From NCBI RefSeq assembly GCF_003201865.1, contig NZ_QJJJ01000009.1, forward strand, positions 1 through 64,000: a DNA stretch of 64,000 nucleotides, read 5' to 3'. A program made the position numbers and the translations under genes. The stretch is from Methylobacterium sp. B4 (GTDB lineage Bacteria; Pseudomonadota; Alphaproteobacteria; Rhizobiales; Beijerinckiaceae). The notes below the pieces were generated by a model. That model worked only from the letters and a program-made list of their open reading frames with translations, had not been told where the DNA came from and made no database searches. Below are positions 1 to 8,887 of this stretch, piece by piece; position 1 is the first letter of the stretch, and every line of letters starts with the position of its first letter.

Positions 1-1
1 C

Positions 2-79
2 GCGTTCAGGCGCTTCTCAACGGCGGAGTGCCGCAACTATCTCGCGGCCGCAGGCTACGACGCCTACGATCCAACCTGA
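2..79 (+). pseudogene. IS630-type transposase, C-terminal tail (cut by window edge)
   Basis: Only the last 25 codons are visible, ending at a TGA at 77-79. The tail contains a Phe-rich start, then ECRNYLAAAGYDAY near the stop. That 'F-x-ECxNYxxAAGY' ending is characteristic of IS630-family DDE transposases in alphaproteobacteria. Whether the upstream gene is intact cannot be judged from this window. No dcd or argE homology is present here, so it is not a fragment of the neighbouring genes. The element's terminal inverted repeat should lie just downstream, in roughly 80-120, but it cannot be defined without the other end. Confidence 0.6.
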
Positions 80-259
80 TCGGATGCCGCTCTAGCTAGC
101 GGACCTGTTTGGCCGCGCGACGGTGCGAGCGAACGAATGCTGTTGCCGGCCGATACCCTCGCAGTGAGGCCGGCACCGGCCCACGGAACGCCCTCGACGC
201 GGGGCCGCGACCGTCACCCGCCGCGCCATGTGCCGAAACTCGCTCGCCCGAGGAGAGGC
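80..259. other. Intergenic segment between transposase tail and dcd
   Basis: This 180-bp stretch should contain the right end of the insertion element and the 3' flank of dcd. I see no convincing gene or U-tailed terminator. A TA-containing stretch around 91-100 would fit the TA target preference of IS630 elements, but that is only suggestive. Confidence 0.4.
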
Positions 260-1378
260 TCAGGCCGACGATTCGGGTGCGTCGGCGAAGTGCTTGGACA
301 GCTTCAACCCTTGCGCCTGATAGTTCGAACCGGCCCCCGCCCCGTACAGGGTCGCGGGCGGCTCCAGCATGCGCTCGTAGACGAGACGTCCGACGATCTG
401 GCCATCCTCCAACAGGAACGGCACGTCGCGCGAGCGCACCTCCAATACGGCCCGGGCACCCGCGCCGCCGGCCTCGCTGAGGCCGAAGCCCGGATCGAAG
501 AAGCCTGCGTAATGCACGCGGAACTCGCCCACGAGGGGATCGAACGGCACCATCTCCGCGGCGTAATCGGCGGGCACCCGCACCGCTTCCTTGGAGGCGA
601 GGATGTAGAATTGGCCGGGATCGAGGATCAGCGTGCGGCTGCCGTCGGCCGGGATCGGCTCCCAGAAGTCGCGGGTACGGTGGCCGCGGGGCCGATCCAC
701 GTCGATCAGCCCGGTATGGCGCTTGCCGCGATAGCCGATGAGCCCGTCGAAGCCCGAGAGGTCGACGGAGACCGGCACGCCGCCCTGGAGCGAGGACGGT
801 GCCCCATCGATCAGCGGATCGCGGGCGTGGAGCGCGGCGAGTTCCGGCTCGCGCAAGCGCGGGTCGCCCTGGCGGAAGCGGATCTGCGACAGGCGCGAGC
901 CCGTCCGCACCCGCACCGGGAAGGTGCGCGGAGAGATTTCGGCGTAGAGGCGGCCGGCATAGCCCGGCTCGATCTGGTCGAAGGCGCTGGCGCGATCGGT
1001 GATGACGCGGGTGAACACGTCGATGCGGCCGGTCGAACTTTTCGGGTTTGCGCTGGCGCAGAGATCGGGCGGGAGCGCCAGCTCCTCCTGCAACTCGGCG
1101 ATGTAGACGCAGCCCGTCTCGAGGACGGCGCCGCGGCTCAGATCGATCTCGTGCAGTGCGAAGGCCTCGACGCAGGCCGAGACCGGACGGGCGCTGCCGG
1201 GCAGGAAGCTGGTGCGCACCCGGTAAGCACGGGTGCCCAGGCGAAGGTCGAGGCTCGCGGGCTGGATCTGGTCCGGCGCATAGGGCGTGGCCGGGCGGAT
1301 CGCGCCCCGTTCAGTCAAGGCGGCGATGGCCTGCGCCGGCAGAATGCCCCCGGCCCGGGCCGGCCCGTCGTCGCTCAT
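260..1378 (-). CDS. dcd: 2'-deoxycytidine 5'-triphosphate deaminase, double-length form
   Basis: This 372-aa protein should convert dCTP to dUTP in the cytosol, feeding thymidylate synthesis. It carries two copies of the dUTPase/dCTP-deaminase beta fold. The N-terminal half has IQPASLDLRLG and SSTGRIDVFTRV, and the C-terminal half has a second 'LDPGQFYILASKE' to 'DGQIVGRLVYERM' unit. E. coli Dcd is a single domain of about 193 aa, whereas alphaproteobacteria commonly have this duplicated version. The ATG at 1378 gives MSDDGPARAG and overlaps the stop of the upstream membrane protein by 4 bp (TCAT on the plus strand), so the two genes are translationally coupled. The assignment is confident; the exact start is well supported by that overlap. 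Confidence 0.85.
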   Translation of the reverse strand: MSDDGPARAGGILPAQAIAALTERGAIRPATPYAPDQIQPASLDLRLGTRAYRVRTSFLPGSARPVSACVEAFALHEIDLSRGAVLETGCVYIAELQEELALPPDLCASANPKSSTGRIDVFTRVITDRASAFDQIEPGYAGRLYAEISPRTFPVRVRTGSRLSQIRFRQGDPRLREPELAALHARDPLIDGAPSSLQGGVPVSVDLSGFDGLIGYRGKRHTGLIDVDRPRGHRTRDFWEPIPADGSRTLILDPGQFYILASKEAVRVPADYAAEMVPFDPLVGEFRVHYAGFFDPGFGLSEAGGAGARAVLEVRSRDVPFLLEDGQIVGRLVYERMLEPPATLYGAGAGSNYQAQGLKLSKHFADAPESSA

Positions 1379-1869
1379 CGTCCCGTCCCCTCGCCTCTCT
1401 TCGTGCCGGTCCCGGCCTTCGCCTCGGCCTCCGCGCGCTCCGCCGCGTCGATCACCACCACCGTCCGCGCCAGCGCCAGCCGGGCGAACGCCCCCATGGC
1501 GACGAGGCCCGCTAGCGCGCTCGCCAGCAGCGCGAACAGCTCCGGCCGCAGCAGGGAGACCGCGCTCATCACCGCCCCGCCGATCCAGACGGCGTTGCCG
1601 AGCGCCAGCATCGGCGAGGGAAGGCCGCGGAACTCGGCCGCGACGCCAGTCTGCCGCCGCGCCGCTTGGCCTGCCAGCCGCCCGACGGCGTCGAGGCCGA
1701 AGGCGAGAACGAGGGCTAGCGCCGGCCACAGGTTCCGGGCCGGATGCCACCACGCGAACAGAACCGCGGGCACGAGGGTGAGGAGAATGCCGAGGACGAG
1801 GCCCGGGAAAGGCGGCAGGCGGTCGGGCGGCGATCCCTGGAGGGCGCTCCGGTGCGAAGCGTTCGGCAC
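1375..1869 (-). CDS. Hypothetical integral membrane protein
   Basis: This is a protein of about 164 aa that I do not recognise. It has four hydrophobic stretches: around PGLVLGILLTLVPAVLFAWW, LWPALALVLAFGL, LALGNAVWIGGAVMSAV and LFALLASALAGLVAMGAF. The C-terminus is charged and Lys/Glu-rich. I chose the GTG at 1869 because GGAG lies about 5 nt upstream. A GTG at 1977 in the same frame would put the start only 17 bp from the divergent apaG and would lengthen the protein to 200 aa. The stop overlaps the dcd start by 4 bp, so the two are probably one operon. No function is inferred. Confidence 0.55.
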   Translation of the reverse strand: MPNASHRSALQGSPPDRLPPFPGLVLGILLTLVPAVLFAWWHPARNLWPALALVLAFGLDAVGRLAGQAARRQTGVAAEFRGLPSPMLALGNAVWIGGAVMSAVSLLRPELFALLASALAGLVAMGAFARLALARTVVVIDAAERAEAEAKAGTGTKRGEGTGR

Positions 1870-1994
1870 GTGCTCTCCGCCCTCTTCCACCCGTAGGAAG
1901 CCGCGATTGACGAGGTTTCGGGCGCCACGTACCACGACGCGACGCAGATGTCGCGTCGCGGCCTGCGCGCCGTCCACGGGGATGCTTTTTCGCG

Positions 1995-2387
1995 ATGTAC
2001 AAGGCCGAGACGCGCGGCATCACGGTGACGGTGGAGCCCCGCTTCGTCGAGGAGGAATCCTCGCCGGGCGAGAGCCGCTACTTCTTCGCCTACACGGTCG
2101 AGATCGTGAACAACGGCCGCGAGCAGGTGCAGCTCCGTTCGCGCCACTGGCGCATCATCGACGGACGCGGCGCCTGCCAGGAGGTGCGCGGCGCGGGCGT
2201 CGTCGGCAAGCAGCCCGTCCTCGAGCCGGGCGAGTCGTTCAGCTACACCAGCGGCTGCCCGCTCACCACGCCGGACGGCCTGATGGCCGGCAGCTACACG
2301 ATGTCGACCGTCGGCGGCGAGAGCTTCGAGGCCGAGATCCCGGCCTTCTCGCTGGACTCGCCGCACGTGCGCCGCGTCGTCCATTGA
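1995..2387 (+). CDS. apaG: ApaG domain protein
   Basis: This 130-aa single-domain protein has the ApaG/DUF525 fold, with the typical pieces '[29 protein letters not shown]' in outline and a C-terminal [11 protein letters not shown] loop. Full-length ApaG proteins are about 125-130 aa, so it looks complete. The family is linked to Co2+/Mg2+ resistance in Salmonella, and its biochemical role is unsettled. The stop codon overlaps the likely TTG start of argE (TTGA), indicating coupled translation. It is divergent from the membrane protein/dcd pair. No regulatory motif was recognised in the short upstream region. Confidence 0.9.
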   Translation: MYKAETRGITVTVEPRFVEEESSPGESRYFFAYTVEIVNNGREQVQLRSRHWRIIDGRGACQEVRGAGVVGKQPVLEPGESFSYTSGCPLTTPDGLMAGSYTMSTVGGESFEAEIPAFSLDSPHVRRVVH

Positions 2388-3562
2388 CGGGCTCCGCGAA
2401 CGGCATCCGCTACACCCCGCTCGAATTGTTGGAGCGGCTCGTCGCCTTCGATACCGAGAGTTCGCGCTCGAACCTCGCGCTGATCGACTTCGTGGCCGAC
2501 TATCTCGACGGCTGGGGGGTGCCCTATGTCCGCGTGCCCAACGCCGCGGGCGACAAGGCGGCCCTCTTCGCCACGCTCGGGCCGTCCATCGACGGTGGCG
2601 TCGTGCTGTCGGGCCACACCGACGTGGTGCCGGTGACGGGGCAGGCCTGGACCACGGACCCGTTCTCCTTACGCGTCGCCGAGGGCCGGGCCTACGGCCG
2701 CGGTGCGGTCGACATGAAGGGTTTCGACGCGCTCGCCCTCGCCCTGGTGCCAGACGCCCTCCGGGCGGAGCTGCGGCGGCCGATCCACATCCTGCTCTCC
2801 TACGACGAGGAGACGACCTGCCTCGGCGTCGCCGACACCATCGCCCGCTTCGGCGCCGACCTGCCGCGGCCGGGCGCGGTGATCGTCGGCGAGCCCACCG
2901 GGATGCAGGTGGCCGACGCCCATAAGAGCGTCGTGACCTTCAACACCACCGTGCACGGCCACGAGGCGCATTCGGCCAAGCCGATGCTCGGCGCCAACGC
3001 GGTGATGGCGGCGGCCGACCTCATCGCCGAGCTGAATCGCGTCGCCGATGCCATGGTCGCCCGCGGCGACGCCTCCGGCCGCTTCGATCCGCCCAACACC
3101 ACGGTCCATGTCGGCGTGATCCAGGGCGGCACCGCCCGCAACATCCTGCCGAAGCGCTGCACCTTCCAGTGGGAGTTCCGCGGCCTGCCCGATCTCGACA
3201 TGGCCGAAATCCCGGCGCTGTTCGCGGCGGCCTGCGAGCGGGTGACGCGCGACCGGCTCAACCGCTTCGGCGCCTTCGGGCGCATCGAGACGATCGAGGA
3301 GGTCGCGGTTCCGGGCCTCTCCCCCGATCCGGGCTCCGATGCCGAGCGGCTGGCCCTGCGGCTGGCGGAGCGCAACGCCACGATCACCGTGCCCTACGCC
3401 ACCGAGGCCGGGCGATTCCAAAGAGCCGGCATCCCGACCGTGGTGTGCGGACCCGGCTCGATCGATCAGGCGCACCAGCCCGACGAGTTCATCACCCTCG
3501 ACGAGCTGGCCCGGGGCGAAGCGTTCATGCGTCGGCTGGTCGAGGCGTACCGCGCTCCTTAA
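2384..3562 (+). CDS. argE: Acetylornithine deacetylase (M20 peptidase family)
   Basis: This 392-aa zinc hydrolase should remove the acetyl group from N-acetylornithine in arginine synthesis. M20-family landmarks are visible: the metal site [11 protein letters not shown], the GRGAVDMKG bridging-Asp motif, [10 protein letters not shown] with the catalytic Glu, and the dimerisation-domain His in [10 protein letters not shown]. The reading frame is open far upstream (to 137), but homology begins at about 2400. I therefore use the TTG at 2384, which overlaps the apaG stop. A TTG start is uncommon, and no better ATG/GTG with homology follows closely. A related M20 specificity (for example succinyl-diaminopimelate) is less likely given overall motif order and length. 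Confidence 0.85.
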   Translation: MTGSANGIRYTPLELLERLVAFDTESSRSNLALIDFVADYLDGWGVPYVRVPNAAGDKAALFATLGPSIDGGVVLSGHTDVVPVTGQAWTTDPFSLRVAEGRAYGRGAVDMKGFDALALALVPDALRAELRRPIHILLSYDEETTCLGVADTIARFGADLPRPGAVIVGEPTGMQVADAHKSVVTFNTTVHGHEAHSAKPMLGANAVMAAADLIAELNRVADAMVARGDASGRFDPPNTTVHVGVIQGGTARNILPKRCTFQWEFRGLPDLDMAEIPALFAAACERVTRDRLNRFGAFGRIETIEEVAVPGLSPDPGSDAERLALRLAERNATITVPYATEAGRFQRAGIPTVVCGPGSIDQAHQPDEFITLDELARGEAFMRRLVEAYRAP

Positions 3563-3572
3563 GCCCCCAGCC

Positions 3573-4493
3573 ATGATCGTCCGCCCACGGCCCAACCTGC
3601 TCACCATCCTGTTCGCGATGCGCGGCTCGATCCTCCCGAAGGTCGCGCCGAAGGTGATCGCGATCTGCGCGCTCGCCTGTCTCGTGGTGGCGCTGGAGCA
3701 GCGGCACGCGGCGTGGTTTCCCGTCACCGCCGGGATCGGGCCGTTCACCCTGGTCGGGCTGGCGCTGTCGATCTTCCTGAGCTTCCGCAATGGTGCCTGC
3801 TACGACCGCTGGTGGGAGGCGCGCCGCGCCTGGGGCTCGCTCATCGTCGAGATGCGCGGCCTCGCCCGGCTCCTGCCCGCCCTTCTGCCCGGCTCCGAGC
3901 ACGAGGCGCTGCGCCGCCGTTCCTTGCGCCGGGCGGCGGCGTTCGCCCACGCGCTGCACGCCCGCCTGCGCGGCCTCGACGAGGCCGAGGCCGCCGCACC
4001 CTGGCTGCCGCCCGAGGAGCACGCCGCCCTGCGGCAGCGGCCGAGTGGCGCGGATGCGGCGCTGGCCGGGCTGACGCACGATCTTGCCGAGGCGATGCGG
4101 GCGGGGGCGCTGAGCGAGATCCTGTTCGCGAGCCTGGAGCACAAGATCGCAAACCTCTCGGCGATCCAGGCCACCTGCGAGCGCATCCACGGCACGCCGC
4201 TGCCCTTCGCCTATACCCTGCTGCTCTACCGCACGGCCTGGCTCTACTGCCTGCTGCTGCCCTTCGGGCTCGCCGGCTCGCTCGGCTGGTCGACGCCGGT
4301 GGTCGCGGCCCTCGTGGCCTACGCCTTCTTCGGCCTCGATGCGCTCGGCGACGAGTTGGAGGAGCCGTTCGGTACCGATGCCAACGACCTTCCCCTCGAC
4401 GCCCTGCTCCACGCGGCCGATGCGCCGATTCTCGACGCCCTCGGCGAGGCCCGGCCCGCGCCGCCCCAGGCCGAGCGCTTCATGCTGCGCTGA
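3573..4493 (+). CDS. Bestrophin-like (UPF0187) membrane channel protein
   Basis: This 306-aa protein matches the bacterial bestrophin/YneE family, which forms pentameric ion channels in the inner membrane. Diagnostic features are the N-terminal 'MIVRPRPNLLTILFAMRGS', the hydrophobic GPFTLVGLALSIFLSFRN, and the conserved NGACYDRWWEARRAWG stretch. Near the end is the acidic DELEEPFGTDANDLPLD segment, typical of the family. The length is normal. The ATG at 3573 lies 11 bp after argE, so co-transcription with apaG-argE is plausible. It converges on the FNT transporter gene with only 12 bp between stops. The physiological ion is unknown. Confidence 0.8.
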   Translation: MIVRPRPNLLTILFAMRGSILPKVAPKVIAICALACLVVALEQRHAAWFPVTAGIGPFTLVGLALSIFLSFRNGACYDRWWEARRAWGSLIVEMRGLARLLPALLPGSEHEALRRRSLRRAAAFAHALHARLRGLDEAEAAAPWLPPEEHAALRQRPSGADAALAGLTHDLAEAMRAGALSEILFASLEHKIANLSAIQATCERIHGTPLPFAYTLLLYRTAWLYCLLLPFGLAGSLGWSTPVVAALVAYAFFGLDALGDELEEPFGTDANDLPLDALLHAADAPILDALGEARPAPPQAERFMLR

Positions 4494-4505
4494 GAGGCGT
4501 CGGCC

Positions 4506-5372
4506 TCACTCGCTCGTTCGGGCCTCGTCCTCGATGTCCGGCGCGACCTGTCCGAAATTGAGCACCGAGACCAGGGTTACTCCGCCGACCACGTTGCCGA
4601 TCAGTGTTGGCACGAAGAAGCCCCAGAGGTAGGTAGCGACCCCGATCTCGCCGATGGCGACGAGGTAGAACGCGTCGACCGAACCGGCGACGATGTGGGC
4701 GAGCCCGCACATCGAGACGAGCGAGGTCATCAGCAGGATGATGAACGGCGCCGCCGAGCCCGAGGCCGGCAGGATCCAGACCATGAGCGCGATCAGCCAG
4801 CCCGCGAACACCGCCTTGATCACGGTCGTCCAGAACGGGTCCTCGATGGTGTGCCGGCTGATCTCGGCGAAGGCCGCCCGCACCTCCGGCTTGAAGGCGT
4901 CGGTGTGGGCCAACACCGAGGCGATGGCGAGGGTGGCCAGGATGTTGGCGACGAGGATGATGCTCCACAGCCGGGCGACCCGCAGCAGGGCGGCCATGGT
5001 CCGCTCGGTCAGGAGCGGCAGGATCGGCGTCACGGTGTTTTCGGTGAAGAGCTGCTGGCGTCCCAGGACGACGATGAGGAAGCCGATCGAGTAGCCCATG
5101 CTCATCACGAGTTCGGCCCAGGGCTCGTGCGGCAGATGCCCTTTCAGGACGCCGGGCACGATCAGCGAGAAGCCCATGGTCAGGCCGGCGGCAAAGCCCG
5201 AGAGCGAGAGCGCCACCCAGGTCCGGCGCATCTCCTCCTCGCCCTCGCGGCGGATGATCTCGTGGAGGATCAGCGCGTCCGGCCGGTGCGCCTTCTCGAC
5301 CTGCGCGTCGTCCTTGTCACGGGTATGAGCGCCGTGGGTGCGGGGCTGCTGATCGCGGGGGTCCTGGGACAT
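4506..5372 (-). CDS. Formate/nitrite transporter (FNT) family protein, YfdC-like
   Basis: This 288-aa protein belongs to the FNT channel family, of which FocA and NirC are the best known members. The basic and acidic N-terminal extension (about 65 residues, including EIIRREGEEEMRR) is followed by about six hydrophobic spans. They include LSGFAAGLTMGFSLIVPGV and the late FYLVAIGEIGVATYLWGFFVPTLIGNVVGG region with the family's conserved small-residue helix break. The extension and pattern fit the YfdC subgroup, whose substrate is not established. The ATG at 5372 has an AGGATCC purine stretch upstream; a GTG at 5405 is an alternative. In a methylotroph a formate role is tempting but unproven, since the gene is 13 kb from the FDH operon. 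Confidence 0.75.
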   Translation of the reverse strand: MSQDPRDQQPRTHGAHTRDKDDAQVEKAHRPDALILHEIIRREGEEEMRRTWVALSLSGFAAGLTMGFSLIVPGVLKGHLPHEPWAELVMSMGYSIGFLIVVLGRQQLFTENTVTPILPLLTERTMAALLRVARLWSIILVANILATLAIASVLAHTDAFKPEVRAAFAEISRHTIEDPFWTTVIKAVFAGWLIALMVWILPASGSAAPFIILLMTSLVSMCGLAHIVAGSVDAFYLVAIGEIGVATYLWGFFVPTLIGNVVGGVTLVSVLNFGQVAPDIEDEARTSE

Positions 5373-5510
5373 CGGATCCTCGGGGGTCGTCTCACCGCAG
5401 CCCAACGTACGGCACCGCTTGCGCGCTCCTCACACGCAGAAATTTATTGCAGGACCGTCCGCGGAGATATGGAACGAAGATGCCTGTCCCATCCTGAGGG
5501 GCGCTCGTTC

Positions 5511-6248
5511 CTACGGTCGGAGTCCGCCGAGCAATTGCTCGATCGCGGCGCGCGCTGCCGCGACCGCCTCCCGGTCGCGTCCGCGCACGACGATCCGGTT
5601 GCGAAACCCCTCCGGCGTCATCGAGGGGTAGGAACCGATGGACACCACGGGATGCGCCGCCGCGATTCCCGTGAGGGCGCCGGCGAAGTCGCCTTCCGGG
5701 ATGGCGCCCGCCTCGATCGTCTCGGAGATCACCGGCGCGTTGCCCGTCAGCGTCGGGCGGATCTCGTCGAGCATGGCCCGCAGGATCTGGGGCACACCCG
5801 CCATGACGTGGACGTTGCCGAGCCGGAAGCCCGGCGCCTTCGAGATCGGGTTGGCGATCAGCTCGGCCCCGTCGGGGATGCGGGCCATGCGCAGCCGCGC
5901 CTCGTTGAGATCCTCCGGCCGATGACGCTCCAGCAGCATGGCCCGGGCGCGGGGATCCACGTCGATGCCGACGCCGAAGGCCTCGGCGATGCTGTCGGCG
6001 GTGATGTCGTCGTGGGTCGGGCCAATGCCGCCGGAGGTGAAGACGTAGGTGTAGCGCGCCCGCAGCGCGTTCACCGCGGCGACGATCTCGGCCCGCTCGT
6101 CCGGGACGATGCGCACCTCGCGCAGATCCACGCTGATCTCGGTCAGCATCTCGGCGATGGTGCCGATGTTCTTGTCCTTGGTGCGGCCCGACAGGATCTC
6201 GTCGCCGATGACGAGGATGGCGGCGGTGACGTCGGAACCCTGGGACAT
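5511..6248 (-). CDS. CinA N-terminal-like / molybdopterin-binding domain protein
   Basis: This 245-aa protein is a stand-alone MoCF-biosynthesis-fold domain, as in the N-terminal half of CinA. Motifs seen are ILVIGDEILSGRTKDKN at the start and TSGGIGPTHDDITADS near residues 70-85. It lacks the C-terminal nicotinamide-nucleotide amidase domain of full CinA (about 410 aa). It may be a pyrophosphatase-like enzyme or a pterin-binding protein, and automated names such as 'competence/damage-inducible protein A' overstate what is known. It is divergent from sfsA, with 90 bp between them. Confidence 0.8.
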   Translation of the reverse strand: MSQGSDVTAAILVIGDEILSGRTKDKNIGTIAEMLTEISVDLREVRIVPDERAEIVAAVNALRARYTYVFTSGGIGPTHDDITADSIAEAFGVGIDVDPRARAMLLERHRPEDLNEARLRMARIPDGAELIANPISKAPGFRLGNVHVMAGVPQILRAMLDEIRPTLTGNAPVISETIEAGAIPEGDFAGALTGIAAAHPVVSIGSYPSMTPEGFRNRIVVRGRDREAVAAARAAIEQLLGGLRP

Positions 6249-6338
6249 GCGGCCTCGGTGGCAATGAGCGGAGAGGAAAGCTAGGGCGCCTCTGCCAGAA
6301 AGCGAAACCTGCGCCGACCGCGCCCCGGACCCGTCCCG

Positions 6339-7082
6339 ATGCAGTTCCCTCTCCCCCTGATCGAAGGGCGCCTCGTGCGGCGCTACAAGCGCTTCCTCGC
6401 CGACGTGGAACTCGCCGACGGCCGCCTCGTGACGGCCCACTGCGCCAATCCCGGCGCGATGCTGGGGCTCAACACGGAAGGGTCTCGGGTGCTGCTCTCG
6501 CCCTCGACCAGCCCGACGCGCAAGCTGCACTTCTCCTGGGAGCTGGTGGAGGCCGACTTGCCCGGCGGGCCGCAATGGGTCGGGATCAACACCGCCCGCC
6601 CGAACGCGCTCGTGGCGGAAGCTTTTCGCGCGCGGACGATCGCGCCGCTCCTGGGTTACGAAACGCTGAGGCCCGAGGTCGCCTACGGCAAGGCGAGCCG
6701 CGTCGATTTCCTGGCGAGCGGCGGCGGGCTCCCGCCCTGCCACGTCGAGGTGAAGAACTGCCACTTGATGCGGACACCCGGGCTCGCCGAGTTCCCCGAC
6801 TGCAAGGCCGCGCGTTCGGCACGCCACATGGAGGAACTGGCCAACGTCGTCGCCGCGGGTGGCCGGGCAATGCTGATCGTGGTGATCCAGATGACGGCCA
6901 AGGGCTTCGACGTGGCCCGCGACATCGACCCGGCCTTCGATCGCGGCTTCCGGGCGGCGCGGGCGGCGGGCGTCGAGGCCCATGCCTATCGCTGCACCGT
7001 CGGCCCCGACGGCGTCACGATCGCCGAGGCCGTCCCGATCCTCACCCCTGAGGGGACGGGGTCCGCTCGAACATCAGGTTGA
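6339..7082 (+). CDS. sfsA: SfsA family DNA/RNA-binding nuclease-like protein
   Basis: This 247-aa protein is a full-length SfsA. It opens with MQFPLPLIEGRLVRRYKRFL and has the AHCANPGAMLGL segment. The nuclease-like core EVAYGKASRVDFL, HVEVKNCHL and a downstream FPDCKAARSARH follow, corresponding to the restriction-endonuclease-like D-ExK geometry. SfsA was named for 'sugar fermentation stimulation' in E. coli, and its true role is not settled. Its last 41 bp overlap the 3' end of the convergent methyltransferase gene, which is an unusually long tail-to-tail overlap. Confidence 0.9.
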   Translation: MQFPLPLIEGRLVRRYKRFLADVELADGRLVTAHCANPGAMLGLNTEGSRVLLSPSTSPTRKLHFSWELVEADLPGGPQWVGINTARPNALVAEAFRARTIAPLLGYETLRPEVAYGKASRVDFLASGGGLPPCHVEVKNCHLMRTPGLAEFPDCKAARSARHMEELANVVAAGGRAMLIVVIQMTAKGFDVARDIDPAFDRGFRAARAAGVEAHAYRCTVGPDGVTIAEAVPILTPEGTGSARTSG

Positions 7083-7884
7083 GCCGGGTGCGGGCGATCT
7101 GGCGGTAGCCGTAGCTGTGCAGCAGGCTCGGCAGGTCGATCTGCCACTGATCGGTGCCGTTCTCGAGGATGATCAGCGCCGGGCGCAGGCTCGGCGGCGC
7201 ATCGCGCAGGAACGGCTCGAGGATCAGATCCTCGGCGCCCTCCGTGTCGAGCTTGATCGCGTCGATGCGCTCGATGCCCTCGGAGCGGCACAGGCCGAGC
7301 AACGTCACCGAGGGCACGCGGACCGTGGCGTTCTTGTGGGTGCCGACGATTTTCACGCTCGACTCGCCGCGGTTGCGCGGATCGATGAACAGGGTCAGCT
7401 CGCCCGCCTTGTCGGCCACGGCGCAGGCGATGGCCTTGACCGTGCCGAACGGATTCTGCCCGATGTTGAAGGTGAGCCGGTCGAACACGTCCGGCTGCGG
7501 CTCGACCGCGAGGATGCGGGCGCGCGGCCCGGTAAAGCCCGCCACGAACAGGGCGTAGGCGCCGATATTCGCCCCGATGTCGAGAAACACTGCATCCTCG
7601 GACAGGCGCTGCTTGAGCAGCGCACGCTCCTGCGGATCGAAGAATTGCGGCGTGAACAGCACCTTCTTCTCGCAGTTGTTGTTGTAGGGGTGCAGCCGCA
7701 TCCGCGCCCCGTAGCGCTCCACGTCGAGCGGCCGGCCGCGCAGCATCGAGATGGCGAGGCGCCGCAGGAACATCGCCATGCGCCGGGCGCGCCAGGAATG
7801 GTCGGGCAGCCGCTGCGTGCGCTCGGCGATCCGCGCGACGAGGCCGGTGGGGGCGTAGGTGCCGTAAGGTGAGGAATCCGTCAT
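7042..7884 (-). CDS. FkbM family methyltransferase
   Basis: This 280-aa protein has a SAM-dependent methyltransferase core of the FkbM type. The glycine-rich SAM site is VFLDIGANIGAYALFVAG (about residues 94-111). It is followed by the acidic end of beta-2 in ILAVEPQPDVFDRL and the family's late IDAIKLDTEGAEDLIL motif. FkbM enzymes O-methylate sugars, polyketides or glycans, and the substrate here is unknown. The ATG at 7884 was chosen because it begins MTDSSPYG directly before the conserved part; an upstream frame is open to 7980. There is no glycan cluster next to it. Confidence 0.8.
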   Translation of the reverse strand: MTDSSPYGTYAPTGLVARIAERTQRLPDHSWRARRMAMFLRRLAISMLRGRPLDVERYGARMRLHPYNNNCEKKVLFTPQFFDPQERALLKQRLSEDAVFLDIGANIGAYALFVAGFTGPRARILAVEPQPDVFDRLTFNIGQNPFGTVKAIACAVADKAGELTLFIDPRNRGESSVKIVGTHKNATVRVPSVTLLGLCRSEGIERIDAIKLDTEGAEDLILEPFLRDAPPSLRPALIILENGTDQWQIDLPSLLHSYGYRQIARTRLNLMFERTPSPQG

Positions 7885-8054
7885 CGTCGCCGGGTGATGC
7901 CAGCCTCGCGGGGCGGCGGCAAGTCGCGACCCCATTCCGGGATGACGGGCCGGGCCGAAGCACAGCGCGGCGAGGGCCAAACATTCGGCAATGTCGCGCG
8001 ATCGCGCGGCCCGGCCTTTGACATCGGCGCGCGGGCGCCCGATGACACGGACCC

Positions 8055-8819
8055 ATGCAGAGCTTCGATTCCGACGGCGTCCAGATCGCCTATATCGACG
8101 TTCCGGCCAAGGCCGGAAGCGGCGATCCCGTCCTGCTGATCCACGGCTTCGCCTCGAACCACGCGGTGAACTGGGTCAACACCCTCTGGGTCAAGTTCCT
8201 GACCGAGGCGGGCTACCGCGTCATCGCCCTCGACAACCGCGGCCACGGCCAGAGCGAGAAGCTCTACGACCCCGCCGCCTACACCTCCGAGCACATGGCC
8301 GGCGACGCGGTGCGGCTCTTGCGCCATCTCGGCATCGGCCGGGCGGACGTGATGGGCTACTCCATGGGCGCCCGCATCGCCGCGCATATGGCGCTCGACC
8401 ATTCCGACGCGGTCCGCTCGCTGCTGATCGGCGGCCTGGGCTTCCACCTCGTGGACGGGCACGGGCTGCCGCAGGGCATCGCCGAGGCGCTGGAGGCGCC
8501 GCCCGGCACGCCCGCCCCGAACCCGACCGCGGCGAGCTTCCGCACCTTCGCCGAGCAGACCAAGAGCGACCTGCGGGCGCTCGCCGCCTGCATCCGCGCC
8601 TCGCGCCAGACGCTGTCGCGCGCCGAACTCTCGGCCATCGACACGCCGACGCTCGTGTCCGTCGGCACGCTCGACACGGTGGCGGGCTCGGGCCCCGAAC
8701 TCGCCAAGCTGATGCCGAATGCCCGCGCCCTCGACCTGCCGGGCCGTGATCACTCGACGGCGGTGGGCGACCGGCTGCACCGCAAGGGTGTGCTGGAGTT
8801 CCTGGCGGAGCGTCCGTAG
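8055..8819 (+). CDS. Alpha/beta hydrolase
   Basis: This 254-aa protein has the alpha/beta-hydrolase fold. It shows LLIHGFASNH (oxyanion HG) near residue 30 and DNRGHGQSE near 60. The nucleophile elbow GYSMGAR has Ser103, and the acid is probably Asp207 in VGTLDTVAG, with His233 in GRDHSTAV. The motif set resembles esterases and the 3-oxoadipate enol-lactonase group, but the substrate cannot be read from the sequence. It is monocistronic, divergent from the FkbM gene across 170 bp. Confidence 0.85.
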   Translation: MQSFDSDGVQIAYIDVPAKAGSGDPVLLIHGFASNHAVNWVNTLWVKFLTEAGYRVIALDNRGHGQSEKLYDPAAYTSEHMAGDAVRLLRHLGIGRADVMGYSMGARIAAHMALDHSDAVRSLLIGGLGFHLVDGHGLPQGIAEALEAPPGTPAPNPTAASFRTFAEQTKSDLRALAACIRASRQTLSRAELSAIDTPTLVSVGTLDTVAGSGPELAKLMPNARALDLPGRDHSTAVGDRLHRKGVLEFLAERP

Positions 8820-8887
8820 GCTTCTTCGAGGGTTGGCAACGCCGATCCTCCGGCCGGAAGCCACCCCGAACGCCTCGTGGCGGATGC

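Noticed and set aside
109..480. Short plus-strand ORFs between the transposase tail and dcd
   Set aside because: They overlap dcd on the opposite strand and have no homology or ribosome site.
137..2383. Open frame running into argE from far upstream, more than 1100 codons in all
   Set aside because: Homology to M20 peptidases begins only at about 2400. The upstream part is antisense to dcd and the membrane protein and has no recognisable domain.
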